Below, piece by piece: positions 24,201 through 36,700 of a stretch of DNA of 64,000 bases. The notes under the pieces are model-generated. The model saw only the letters and a list, made by a program, of their open reading frames with translations. It had not been told where the DNA came from and made no database searches. The position numbers were made by a program, and so were the translations under genes. Every line of letters begins with the position of its first letter. Position 1 is the stretch's first letter. This DNA comes from Nelumbo lutea (Eukaryota > Streptophyta > Magnoliopsida > Proteales > Nelumbonaceae): NCBI GenBank assembly GCA_022828595.1, contig JAKGHH010000004.1, positions 22,700,372-22,764,371 of the forward strand. The letters run 5' to 3'.

Positions 24201-27200
24201 GCAGTGAGAACAACATCCCCCCAGAACATTGTAGGAACATGTGAGGTAAACAAAATGCTTCTTGCAACTTCAACTATGTGATGATTCTTCCTCTCAGCTA
24301 CTCCACTTTGTTCCAGAGTACAAACACAAGAGATCTAGTGGATGACCCCAAATTCAGTGAAATAAGAGGTGAGGTTTTTCTCAAAGTATTCTTTTGCATT
24401 ATCGAACCTAAATATTTTGATTCTTGTATCAAATTGGGTAAGAACAAATTCATGGAATTGTCTTACAAGCTTGGAAACTTCATCACGAGATCTTGTAAAA
24501 AATAACCAAATATACTGAGAAAAATCGTCAACGAACAAGATAAAATATCGATAACCACCCATAAAAGGCAAGTGGTATGGCCTCCACGCATCAGAGTGGA
24601 AAATATGAAAAGGAAAAGTGGATCTCTTATTACTTAAAGGATAAGTGCTTCTACAATGTTTTGATAACTCAAAAGACTCATAATGAAGACTAGACAAGTT
24701 AATTCCCTTAAACAACTGCGGGAATAAATGGCTCAAAGAAGAAAAAGGATAAATGACCCAAACGAAAATGACATAACATGACACGACTAAAAAACTCTAA
24801 AGAAGTAGACCCAAAAGCAACTCTTTCAGGTTGTCCTTGGCTTTGTCCAAGAGTATCTAGTAGATATATTCCATTCGCCTCATGGCCACTCCCAAACACT
24901 TTCTAAGACTTCAGGTCCTAAAAAACACAATAAGGGAAGAAGGTTACACTGCAATTTAAGGATTTAGTTAGGCTACTCACTAACATCAAATTGGTATGTA
25001 GTCTAGGGACATGAAGGATAGAAGCAAGGGAAAGGGAGTTTGTGGCCTTGATGACTCCCTTGCCAGAGATTGGAACAAGAGAACCATCAACTAGGGTAAT
25101 CTTATCATGGCCAGAAAGTAAGTCATAAGAGCTAAACAGAGAGGAAACACTGGTCATATGATCAGAAGCACCGGAATCAATAATCCAAGGGATCCTACGA
25201 TTAGTTAAGATGGCTGCATGGTTGAAAGTAGCACGTATACGAGAATAAGCAAATGTAGACATAGTTGGGTCACCTGAAGAGTTCGAGGAGGTGGCTACAC
25301 TCTCAAGGCGGCTGATCATCCTCCCATATTTCTCATACTTTGCCTTCATAACAGCTAACTGCTCACTAGCAGCCTCCTCATCTGTGGCACTCCTATCATT
25401 ATCTGAAACTGTTATTATATTGGCACTCCCAGTCTTCCCATTTTCGATCTTCTTTTGAAAATGAGGTGGAATAAGATCTGGATGTAGCTTACAACATTTA
25501 TCTTTTGTATGTTTTGGTTTCTTATAGTATTCATGTTAACAGGTGTATTATATGTATTGTACATATAATACACCTGTTAACATTTTTTTTTCTTTTTGTT
25601 TTGAATATTAAGTAGCATTGAAGCTGAAACACAAGAATGGATTTGATCATTTGAATACAAAACTTCCTTGCATTTATATACTAATGAAAAATTCCAAAAA
25701 CCTTAACGAAAGCATTGTTAACAATATCAATTTCCTGTTCTTTCATGTTCTCTCCCACTCTATCTTCCATTCCTCCATCTAAAAAAAATCATCCATTACC
25801 CACTTCATGAGTAGTAGCTAAATGATCCTACTGCTGAGCACACTGTACCCTTTGTGCACCACCATGAACATCCTCATCTTCTTCGTAGGCCTCTTGGGCC
25901 TGAGCTTGCTTCCTCCGCACCTCTTCCTCAATGTTGACATCATGCAGCGTTGTCTCCTCACACTCATCCAGCTCCATGTCTGTCAACTGCTGAGATGTTC
26001 TCGGTGGGAGCACGGCTTCCAACGCCTTGCACTGCTCCATGGTCAAAGAGTTTGGGAACTCAACTGTGAAATGAATGTACAACTTCCCCCTCATGAATGG
26101 CCTCTAGTACATGGGCATGCCCTCATCATTGATGGCCTTGAATTGATTAGGCTTCACTACTTCCCCGGGGCTAGATTTAATGAGGAGTCGCCTGTTATCC
26201 AAGTGAGTCAGTACAAACTGGAATCCACACAAGGCCTCAGTTAGAGACAAGGTGTGCTCATAAAAGAGATCATCTCCCTTTCTCTTGAACTTGGGATGTT
26301 CTTTCTGCTGCAAAACAAAGACTATATTCCCTGTGATTGTGTCAGGCACCTCATCAGCCTCTCCTTGGAACGTTATTCTCTGCCCATTCTGCATACCCTT
26401 GTCAACGATGACTTCCAGCACCTTCTTCTCCTGAATAACTTTCTCACCTTTGCACTGTGGGCATCGGTCCTTGTCGTTGATGGTCTCCCCAGTTCCTTTG
26501 CACTCATTGCAAGGGTGCTGCATCTGCTGAATCATAGAGGGATCGAGGTCCCTGATGGAAACCTTCATACCAGATCCTTGACAACAAGGACATTTCATGG
26601 AAGCACCAGAATTTGATCCTTTCCCCTTACACTTGGAGCATATCACATTCCTGGACAACGACAGCTTCTTAGATGTACCCACGTACAGGTCCTCCAAAGA
26701 GACTTCAAAGGATGGATCACATCCTCTCCCCTCCTCTACCTCCGTCCCCTGCTGCTACCACCACCTCCAAATGGGTTGCCACCAAAGAAGGACTGGAATA
26801 TGTCAAATGGGTCATGGCCACCTTGAAGCAGCAGAGAGAGTACTACGGTATCTTAAGAAGTTCCCGGGTGCTGGTTTATTATTCCAGAAACATGGACACT
26901 TGAGGGTTGAAATTTACACAGATGCAAATTGGGCTGGATCTCAAAGTGACAGAATGTCTACTAGTGGTTATTGCACCTTTGTAGGAGGGAACCTTGTTAC
27001 TTGGAGGAGTAAGAAGCAAACCGTGGTAGCTAGATCCAGTGCTGAAGCTGAGTACCGTGCAATGGCACACGGAGTAGCCGAAGGTATGTGGATAAAGAAT
27101 CTATTGGGAGAGTTGGGTTTTCCAGTTGGTAAACCCATGACTCTACTCTGTGACAACAAGGCAGCTATCAATATTGCTACCAACCCGATACTACATGATA

Positions 27201-27588
27201 GAACAAAGCACATTGAAGTTGACAAGCATTTTATCAGAGAGAAAACCATCACAGGCGAAGTATGCACTCCATACATCAGCTTTGAAGACCAACTTGCAGA
27301 CTTATTTACAAAAGGGCTAAACTATTCCAAACATCAAGGTCTCTGTGACAAGTTGGGCATGATTGATATCTATGCCCCAACTTGAGGGGGAGTGTTAACA
27401 GGTGTATTATATGTACTGTACACAAGCTTAGTACCCGTAGGGGTATTTTCGTAATTCTGTATACATATTGTTGTGTACGATCTGAACAATATAAATAGAA
27501 AGCTTCACTCGACTGAAGCTAAGTTTGGCTGAGGCCTTAACTCAGCTCGCGTTGACTACATCCCTGCCCTTTGTACACACCGCCTGTT

Positions 27589-27623
<35 letters not shown>

Positions 27624-30600
27624 AATCGCAGCGACGTGGGCGGTTCGCCGCTCGCGACGTCACGAGAAGTCCACTGAACCTTATCATTAAGAGGAAGAAG
27701 AATAAGAGGCAACTGAGTTAAGGCCTCAACCAAACTTAGCTTCAGTCGAGTGAAGCTTTCTATTTATACTATTCCAGCCGTACATAACAATATGTATACA
27801 GAATTACGAAAATACCCCTACAGGTACTAAGCCTGTGTACAGTACATATAATACACCTGTTAACACTCCCCCTCAAGTTGGGGCATAGATATCAATAATG
27901 CCCAACTTGTCACAAAGACCTTGATGTCTGGAATAGTTTAGCCCTTTTGTAAACAAGTCTGCAACATGGTATCGGAGCAAGTTCGTCCAGGCCTAGAAAA
28001 CAACTAGCTGAGGTCTCTCTCCTCTGCTACGAAGGAGCTATAGTACTGATGCTCGAAGACAAGGAAGAGTGAAGCTTTCTATTTATATTGTTCTGGCCGT
28101 ACATAACAATATGTATACAGAATTATGAAAATACCCCTACGGGTACTAAGCCTGTGTACAGTACATATAATGCACCTGTTAACAATTCACATATAACCTC
28201 CTTCTTCCCTGTACCACCTGTAGTCATCTTAGATTTCAACCCCATATTAGCAAAATGGTCAACTAGAATAGTTCCTTGAACCTGAACCAGCCTTCTGCTC
28301 TCATCACTATTCACCATGGCATAAGCTTGAGACAAAGATACATTGTCTTTAGCTAGGATATATTGTCTGATAATATCGAACTCTGGATTCAGCCATGTCA
28401 GGAATTCAAAAACCCTATTCCTCTCAACTAATTTTCTATGTCTCCGCATCATTTGTACTTTCCCAGACAACTGTTTCCATGAGATCTATCTCTTGCCAAA
28501 AGGATTTCAGCATTGAAAAGTAGGCTGCTAAAGGTCTCTCCCCCCCTACCTCAGATTATTCATTAATTCACATCACTTCTTAACTTATATGCCCTGGCCA
28601 CATTTAGTTTCTGTGAATAGGTTTCAGCAACACTATCCCATATTTTCTTAGCAGAATTCATCCACAAATAGTGCTGACTAATTTGTAGTTGCATCGAATT
28701 CACTAACCACCCAATAACAGTGTAATTCCCTTGCAACCATTTCTCATAAGATGGGTCATCTTCCTTTAATGCTTTCTTGCTCTCGGAAATATACCCCCAC
28801 TTTCCTCTACTACAAACATGTTTCTTTACTGATTGTGATCATGCTAGATAGTTAGTCCCATCAAGCTTGATTGTGGTCACAGCCAATAAAGAGTTTACAA
28901 GTTCTCCCGAAACCTGTCGAAACTCTAAACCCAACTTACTTTCAACTCCAGAGACATCCATCTTCCTCAAACAACTCCAAAAACAATTTTTTGTGACAAA
29001 TAAGGAAGACAGGAAATAGCAAACAGCAAGTACAACCTTTACAAATCCCTAACAGCCAACTGTGTCTCACCCAGAACCTGGGAGAAATAGAAAAAAGGCA
29101 GCCGCTCCCTGTAGGCTTCACAAAAACTGCACAAGCATGGATCGATCTTCAAGGTAAACAAAAAGAACCCTTCAGCCACTGAGCACTAAGGTGAAGCTTC
29201 CTATGGGACCCACAATCAGAACTCTCCAATTGATTAGGGTTTTGGGCACAAAATCCAAAGACTGTCAAAACGATGAATAAGATATCTTCCTTTTCTCCAA
29301 ATAAACCACTACCAATTGGGCTGAATATCTTCTTCAATCAATCATTTGATTCAGCTCTCCATACACACTGTGTATGGGAAGAAAAAAAGAAAAAAGGGTA
29401 AAGAAAGAAAAATGACCTACTCTGATACCAAGAAGAAAACAATCCCAAAAGAATAAGAGAACTGACTAAAAAAGGGGAAAACAGAGGAGACAGCAGCAGC
29501 AAGAAGAAAAAGAATAAGAGTTCGGTTGTGAGAAAGGTGAGAAGAGTTGTTCGTACAGCCCCTCCTTTCCTTAATCTTTTCATTAAGGATTAATCACTAA
29601 TTTCTGAAATTACAAATAGGCCCTTAATTGGGTGGCCAGCTAATTAAACAAAATAAAAAAGTTTAACAGGCCCATAAGAGAAGGCCCATTAACAATAATA
29701 GAACAGAAATATAAAGATAAGTAACTGTGGGCTATGGGCCATTCGGCCCATCTTCTCTATACTTCGTAAGGACAACAAAACTGTTTCATAAGGGATAAAG
29801 ACCTATGGAGGTGACCAAATACAAGAGCAACTGAAGATCATTTTGGCATAGCACAAAGACAAAATGGCTGAAACAGAAAACTTTTGGTTTTTTATGTAAA
29901 CTAGAGAAACATGTTAAAAGCCGTTTGTAAATCTGTTATATTTTACCATTACACCAAGTAGTGCTACCAATTACTCTTCTTGCCAAACCAAGATGAATAA
30001 TTGGCAACGTTTCTGTGCTGTTTTAAGTTGAAGATTAGTAGTTTATTAAGTTGTAGGGAGGCATCAGTTATTTGAGGTTTTGAGTTTTGATGAGTAATTG
30101 TTGATCACTCTTGGCTGATTCTCTAGCTAAGCAAGGGGTAACTAGGGATCAGATGTACTGGGCCCATTTGCAAATCTGTTATATTTTTTTATTAAAGAGT
30201 GAGGCTGCACCTCGCACCTCACACTGGGATAGATGTTATCCTTTGATTATAATGAAATTAATGAAATTCATTTAGGCTCCATTTGGAAGGAGTATAAATA
30301 CAAATATGTAGAGCGCAAAACCTTGTATTTTATACTATTTTGTATGTATTTGTACTTGTACTCCTAAACTGAGCCTTATCAAAAAATTGTTGATTACTCT
30401 TCTCTGTTTGGATGGGGTAAGAATGTTCCGAGTGTGAGGGAGAGGGTTTTGGAAGTTTTTATCGTTTTTAAGGGGTGACTTTTTATCGCCTTTCTTGTAC
30501 TCTTTCTCCTTTCTCCTAATAAATTTCCTTTTTCTATCTACTTCCAAAAAAAATGGCCCCTTAAACTAGAGAAACATGGCACCTGGATCAACTTCAGCCC

Positions 30601-33600
30601 TTTATGCATGTTAAATGGACTCCTTCAATGAAGAATTTGTAGGCTGTTATGGCTGTAATAGCTGCATGCAGTACTAGAGAGATGGAGAAAAACCTAAAAA
30701 TCATTTAACAAGGGCCTCAAATCATTCCAGAGCATGGGAATTAACCGGACATTCCTTAATTTATTGATGCTTAAAACTCCTTACATGTTTATAGACTCTA
30801 AACCAATAAAAAACCTCATAAATTTAAGGAACTTTAAATTATACAATTGCTACCTTCCTACTTTAATTCAAAGAGAACAACTCAATAACTCCTTAACTAC
30901 TTGTGCAACAATTCTTTCTTCTAGAGTCCTCAGGGGTGCTGATTGATACCTATTAGGGCAATATCCTTCTAGAAGTATTAAGGCATCATTCAAGATTACA
31001 CCAAATATTTAGCTTAGATTTTGGTATCTCTTAGCAGTCACCTTTAATTTTAGAACTCAAATTAATGGCACATGGAGCAAGAATCATCAGAATATGAATT
31101 CAACAAGATCAACTTACAGTGATCACCATAGGAGCAAATGGCTTTGCTTCTTTTTCTTGCTCAATTGGGATTGGAGGATAACTATAACTATGAACTCGGA
31201 ATCGAATCTGCAATTAATTGCAAAAGCTAAGTTAAATCACTATCCAACGACTTGAAATTTTGAACCAGATTAAATTAAGACAAAAGGACTGCCAACACAG
31301 CAATGCAAACCTCATCTTTTCCATCTATTGGGTATTGTTCATCTTGAAATTCCCATGTCCATATGCCTTCATGCCTGTATCCCCATTACCAGATGAGGAG
31401 TTTACTTGTATTATTAAAAGCAAAGATATGGAAGGATAAAAATGAAATGATCTTACCAAAGATCATACTGCAGGATTAACAAAGGCCTAAACAGCATTAG
31501 TTGTAATACAACATTCTTACTTGTTTTCTGGGTCGAGTGTAAGACTGGACGGATTAGGCAGAAGATGGACAGGTATGTGGATGTCATCAAAGAAACCAAC
31601 AGACACTGTCATGATAAGATTGAATATCAGGTCATAGGTACACGAAATAGACTGGCTGATGCAAATCAACAATGAGAATTGTTTCATCACAAATGAATTT
31701 ATGTAACAAAACGAAATATATTTTCAGGGAAGAAACTTGAAAGAAGCATATATAATACAACCAAAAATATGAATTGCAAACCAAATTTTACAAAAATGAC
31801 AGCCAATTCAGGATCTTTTAGTGGCATGAATTTTTTTATCTTACATGCTACTTTTAATTAAAGATCTATTTATTTTGCAAATAAGAAGGGAAATGCATGT
31901 AGAAACAAATAGGTCCCATGGCATAACAAAAAAAAAAGCTCTACCAATTTATTTGAGGAAACAATTTATTAGTGTCGAATATGTAGGGGTAGTTCTGTCT
32001 TTATACTTATGTTTATGTGCTGATGTGTAAGATTATGTTAGATTTAGCGTCCCTTACTTAAGTAGGGGCACATGTGTCTTTTCCACAATATAAGTAATAT
32101 AAACCAATTCTGGCCAAATGGGAGAGTGATCTCTTTCTCTCATTCGAACCAGTTCTTTCTCTCTCTTTCTTCTCTTCTCTTCTTCTTTCTCTCTCTCTCT
32201 CTCTTTCTCTTTCTCTTCCTTCTTCTTGACTGTTATCAGCTTAATAGGATTCAAGAGCAGGCCGAATCCTAATATGGTATCAGAGCCAAACTGAGCAAAT
32301 CAGACCTGCCCAGAATTCTGTTCTCTGCGCACCCAGTCTAGGGTTTTCTCTTGGTTTCTTCGTCATTTATTGGAGATAAGGGAAAGGGCTGAAATAGTGC
32401 CAAGTTGATCATTCAATCTTCAGTCATGACTCTTAGGTAGGAAAAATCCTATTGGTGGTGTATGTAGATGATATTGTTATTACCGAAAATGATAAAATAG
32501 GCATTGACAGGTTGAAGACTTTTCTACAGGAACATTTTCAAACAAAAGACCTTGGTAAATTGAAATAATTCTTGGAGATAGAAGTAGCAAGGTCTAAGCA
32601 TGGTATTAACTTGTGTCAGAGGAAATATGTCATTGATTTGCTGGAAGAAACAGGTTTGTTAGGTGCTAAACCAGCTGAAACACCTATGGAAACTAAGACT
32701 AAGTTGAGCAGCGATATGGGTGAAGTGTTTGAAGACCCTGGCAGATACCGATGACTTGTAGGTAAACTGAACTATCTAACCATTACTCGGCCAGATATTT
32801 CATTTGCGGTTAGTGTGGTAAGTGAGTTCATGCATAATCCTCTGGTTCCACATTGGGATGCGATTCTAAGAATTGTAAGGTATTTAAAGGGGGCTCCTAG
32901 TCGTGGTTTGATATGCAAGAGTGGTGGAAAACTTGAAATAGAAGGATATACTGATGCTGACTGGGCCGGTTCTATGTCTGATAGGAGATCTACCACAGGC
33001 TATTGCACTTTTCTTGGGGGTAATCTGGTGACATGTAAAAGTAAGAAGCAGATAGTAGTGGCAAGAAGCAGTGCAGAGGTAGAATATAGAGCTATGGCAC
33101 ATACTTGTGAATTACTGTGGCTAAAGAACCTCCTACAGAGGATGGGATACACTGTTGACACTCCAATCAAGCTCTACTGTGACAATCAGGCTGCAGTTCA
33201 TATTTCTTCTAATCCAGTGTTTCATGAGACAACCAAGCACATAGAGGTTGATTGTCACTTTGTGAAAGAGAAGGTGCTGAGTGTAGTGATAGATACTGCA
33301 TATGTTAACACAGGGAACCAGTGGGCAGACTTGTCTACTAAAGGGTTGAGTCGGGGAAGAGTAGACTACATATGTAACAAGCTGGGATTATATGATATAT
33401 ATTCTCCAGCTTGAGGGGGAGTGTTAGTGTCGAATACGTAGGGGTAGTTCTGTCTTTATACTTATGTTTATGTGCTGATGTGTAAGATTATGTTAGATTT
33501 AGTGTCCCTTACTTAAGTAGGGGCACATGTGTCTTTTCCACAATATAAGTAATATAAATCAATTCGGGTCGAATGGGAGAGTGATCTCTTTCTCTCATTC

Positions 33601-33668
33601 GAACCAGTTCTTTCTTTCTCTCTCTTTCTTCTCTTCGTCTTCTTCTCTTCTTCTTCTTCTTCTTCTTC

Positions 33669-33706
<38 letters not shown>

Positions 33707-36700
33707 TTCTTCTTGACTGTTATCAGCTTAATAGGATTCAATGGCAGGCCGAATCCTAATATGATTGAGTTGAATCAACCTATTTGCAACTTGCTCAAAA
33801 TCAGAATTCTAGTATGAACCAAGATGAGAAGAATACATAATTTTAATCCTCCTATTTTTAGATTGTCATCCAAGACTCTTGTTTACCATGACCTTGTTCT
33901 TCTGATACTAATTTGAAACCATGATCAGCACCATCAAAAGGTGCTCATATATACAAGTCAGTGGTTTCTTCTACATCAGAAAATAAGGTGATACATCTTC
34001 CTCATTGTTCTGTTTTCTCTGAAGGTTTAGGTGAAGCACTAGCTTATCTTCTCTTCCGTCATTCATGAAGGCTGGCATACATCTCTAGCTTTGGCTAGTC
34101 ATCCATTTATGTTGTTGGACTTCTCAGACCAGAGGTCTAATTTGTCCTAAGAGGCAAAGTAGATATAAGTTCCTAGTAAATTGCATTGTCTCTTGTGCCT
34201 AAGACACCATTTTTCTGATTTGTGCTCAAGTGCTCAACATTTCCCAGTACACCAACTTCTTTGGATTCATTATTTCCCATCTCCTTCAGAAAATAACATC
34301 CCACGACTTTTTTGAACTTTAACAAGAAGTTTCAATTCTTTGGCATAATCCATGTCATCATTGGAAGAAGATGTTTGCCATCTGCCTACCCATATGAAAA
34401 ATGATTTGCATACAAGGACAACCTTTTCTTTTCCCTCAAAAACTTGGAACAATATGAAGCCTTTTTTTAATAAAAAAGTAACATTAATGTGCATAGACAT
34501 CGTTACATGTTGACACATCAATGTTTCCATAATGGGAGGATGCTTTAGATCTCATTTTTGTCATTTATAAAACTGCTTAAGAGAAGCAGCCTTGAATTCT
34601 TCATCTGCAATGGACAATAAGTAGTTTTCTTTTCTTTTATGAATTCATTGTTCATTATTGGATACTTTATTAAAAAAAGTTAGAGCCTTTCTTGGACTGT
34701 TTTCCATGCCTTGGCTAATTTAGGAGCTTTGTTGAGGATTAATTTTTACAAAAATTGAGTTTTCCACATTGATTTGTGTTGTACAACTAATTATCAAAGA
34801 AAATAAAGGAGAATCTAGGAAAGCTCACAACTCAACAACCACTTGTTGAAATCCCCAAGTCATATTTCTTTATAAAACAAAATTAGCAAACTAGTAGCTG
34901 AAGAAAATGAAGAAAATTAGCAAATCTGACTCAAGTGGAATTAAAAGGGGCTGTTGGGCCGAATAGGCCTGGCCCATTAAGTTTGACTCAAGGGGACTTA
35001 AAAAGGAAGTCGTGTGATCACTTAAGTAATCATGTGACTACAACAAGAGGTCGAGAGTTGGGGGACCAATGTTTGGGTGTATCGTCGTCCCAAACCAAAG
35101 TTGTAGCAGCATTTTCTTCCTCCAAACGCAAATCTCCAGTGGCAGGCTCGACGAGAAGCTCCAGTTTGGGGCTTGCTTGGGTGCCAAGACTGGTTTCCTA
35201 CTCTACCAGTCCAGGTAAGCTAAATCCAAGGTAGGGTGGATACATTTAGAGGACAGTACGAAAGGAGAGAACTCTGAAGGTTTTAGCTTCGGAAGTGTTC
35301 AAAGTAAGTCCCATTCTTGGCATGGGGAAGAAGTGGAAAATGGCTTGAGACTACTGTTTGATGACGAGCTCTCTACCACACTTCCTAGACTCTTGATCCA
35401 GCCTGACAAAGAGGAAGATTAGGCTCCGCCTCGAAGTAAAATCTTAGACAAAGAACAGCAGAGATCTTTGTTCAAAACAAGACCAAATACAGGGTATTAG
35501 TAGGAGTTGTAAAGTCAACCCAGAACCTCTTCGTAGAGCAACAAACTGCCCTGTTCCCACGGCTAACTATCTAGAGGGTGGTTCTGAAGGTAACACCTCC
35601 GGCTTTAGCCCAATGATTGGGGTTAAGGGGTCGCCAAATCCTCCAGTAAATCCTACCTGTTTACAAAAGTCGCTTTTGAACCCGGTTTTTCTTGCTACTA
35701 ATTTCTTCTAGTCCTATGTATATTGTGCCTACAGGGGAGACTAACCCAACCTTGCAGTCTGCCAATCAGAATGATCAAACGCACGAAACAGAGGTGATTG
35801 TGTTTTCGGAAATAGTAGACATGGAGATCGGGGATAGAATTTGGGAGCTGATTATGGAACTGTTTAGAGTTCAAGTGGAGGAAGAGATGGCTGAACAGAT
35901 TGAAAGGGATGAGGAGGGTGATACTCCTAGTCCTATTGTTGAAAAGGAAGTAAAGGGTTATGGCAGATTAAATGCAGAAGCTGACTCAAGAGAGAGAGAG
36001 AGAGAGAGAGAGAGAAGGGGAAAACAAAGAAAAAGGGTTCCAATAGAAAGAAAAAAGGGAAACAGAAGCTAGAGGAGCCTGGGTCTTAAGGAGATGGTGT
36101 AAAAAAGCAGAGAAAGAAAAAGTTAAGTGAGGTGGAAAGGCTAAAATGTGAGGTGGATTATGATAAAGGGAGTGTTGGAAGGAAGGACAGGAAGAAGTGG
36201 TGAGTGGTTTGTTTGTTTAGGGAGTATTTTGCCGCGGTCTCCATGAAATTGATAAGCTGGAATGTAAGAGGATTAGGAAGCTCAAGAAAAAGAGGAGTGA
36301 CTAGGGATCTGTTGAGAAGAGAAAAACCAGACATTCTGTCGATTCAAGAATCTAAGTTGCCTGAGTTAGATAGGACATGGGTAAGAAGTATATGTTCAGC
36401 TAGAGACATAAGTTGGGCATATACACAATCTTGGGGAGCTTCAGGGGGAATTATAACTTTGTAGAAAAATGCAGAGTTGGAGTGTACTGAGGAGTTAATT
36501 GGTTAGTATTCGGTGTCCATAAAGTTGAAGAGGAAGGTGGATGACTGGGAATGGGTTGTAACTAATGTGTATGGACCCACCTCTTACAAGGAAAGGGAGG
36601 GACTCTGGGAGGAATCAGCAGCAGTGAGAGGTCTATGGGAGGGTCCCTGGTGTTTGGGGGAAGATTTTTGAGTGAATCAAACAACCCAAATCACTGGATT

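Larger units (their letters stand above)
25534..28184 (+). mobile_element. Chimeric copia-derived retroelement with DnaJ cDNA and 18S rRNA fragment
   Basis: Inserted in the gag of the outer copia element, with a 5 bp target-site duplication ATTCA at 25529-25533 and 28185-28189. Parts in plus order: inverted LTR-end palindrome (25534-25582); antisense polyadenylated DnaJ cDNA (25583-26820); copia RNase H and polypurine tract in sense (26821-27392); LTR (27393 to about 27545); 18S rRNA fragment in sense (about 27542-27700); inverted LTR (about 27700-27865); inverted polypurine tract and RNase H end (27866-27965); primer-binding site TGGTATCGGAGC and leader in sense (27967-28067); inverted LTR portion (28068-28184). 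Both outer ends are TGTTAACAGGTG / CACCTGTTAACA, the same U3 terminus inverted. One duplication around the whole set means it integrated as a unit. Confidence 0.85.
21853..29761 (-). mobile_element. Degenerate Ty1/copia retrotransposon (outer element) in RPC8 intron 6
   Basis: Read on minus: 5' LTR (29761-29431), primer-binding site TGGTATCAGAGTAGG (29430-29416), gag (about 28980-28190), an interruption by the chimeric element 25534-28184, then the gag zinc knuckle, protease, integrase, RT and RNase H down to 21972. A polypurine tract GAGGGGGAG (about 21923-21931) and a 3' LTR fragment starting TGTAGAGAAG (21922 to about 21853) follow. Many frameshifts and stops. Without the nested insert the element is about 5.2 kb, the usual copia size. 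Its 3' LTR is truncated. Confidence 0.85.
31967..33761 (+). mobile_element. Copia deletion derivative with two LTRs, in RPC8 intron 3
   Basis: 5' LTR 31967-32274 and 3' LTR 33422-33761 enclose only 1.15 kb: primer-binding site TGGTATCAGAGCC (32275-32287), a leader of about 150 bp, a jump at about 32435 into RT at LLVVYVDDIVIT, then RT-RNase H to the stop at 33412-33414 and polypurine TTGAGGGGGAG. Gag, protease, integrase and the first half of RT are missing. Two in-frame stops (LGKLK*FLEIE near 32565 and RYR*LVGK near 32753) remain. No clear 5 bp duplication. Confidence 0.88.

Noticed and set aside
25828..26697. A functional DnaJ gene
   Set aside because: Two in-frame stops, no J domain, and location inside a retroelement.
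26597..26820. Plus-strand open frame upstream of the RNase H in the chimeric element, which would make a DnaJ-antisense/RNase H fusion protein
   Set aside because: The upstream half is the reverse complement of DnaJ coding sequence and matches no protein in that frame; the openness is accidental.
27542..27700. A functional 18S rRNA gene or rDNA unit
   Set aside because: Only about 155 bp are present, bounded by LTR sequence, without ITS or the rest of 18S.
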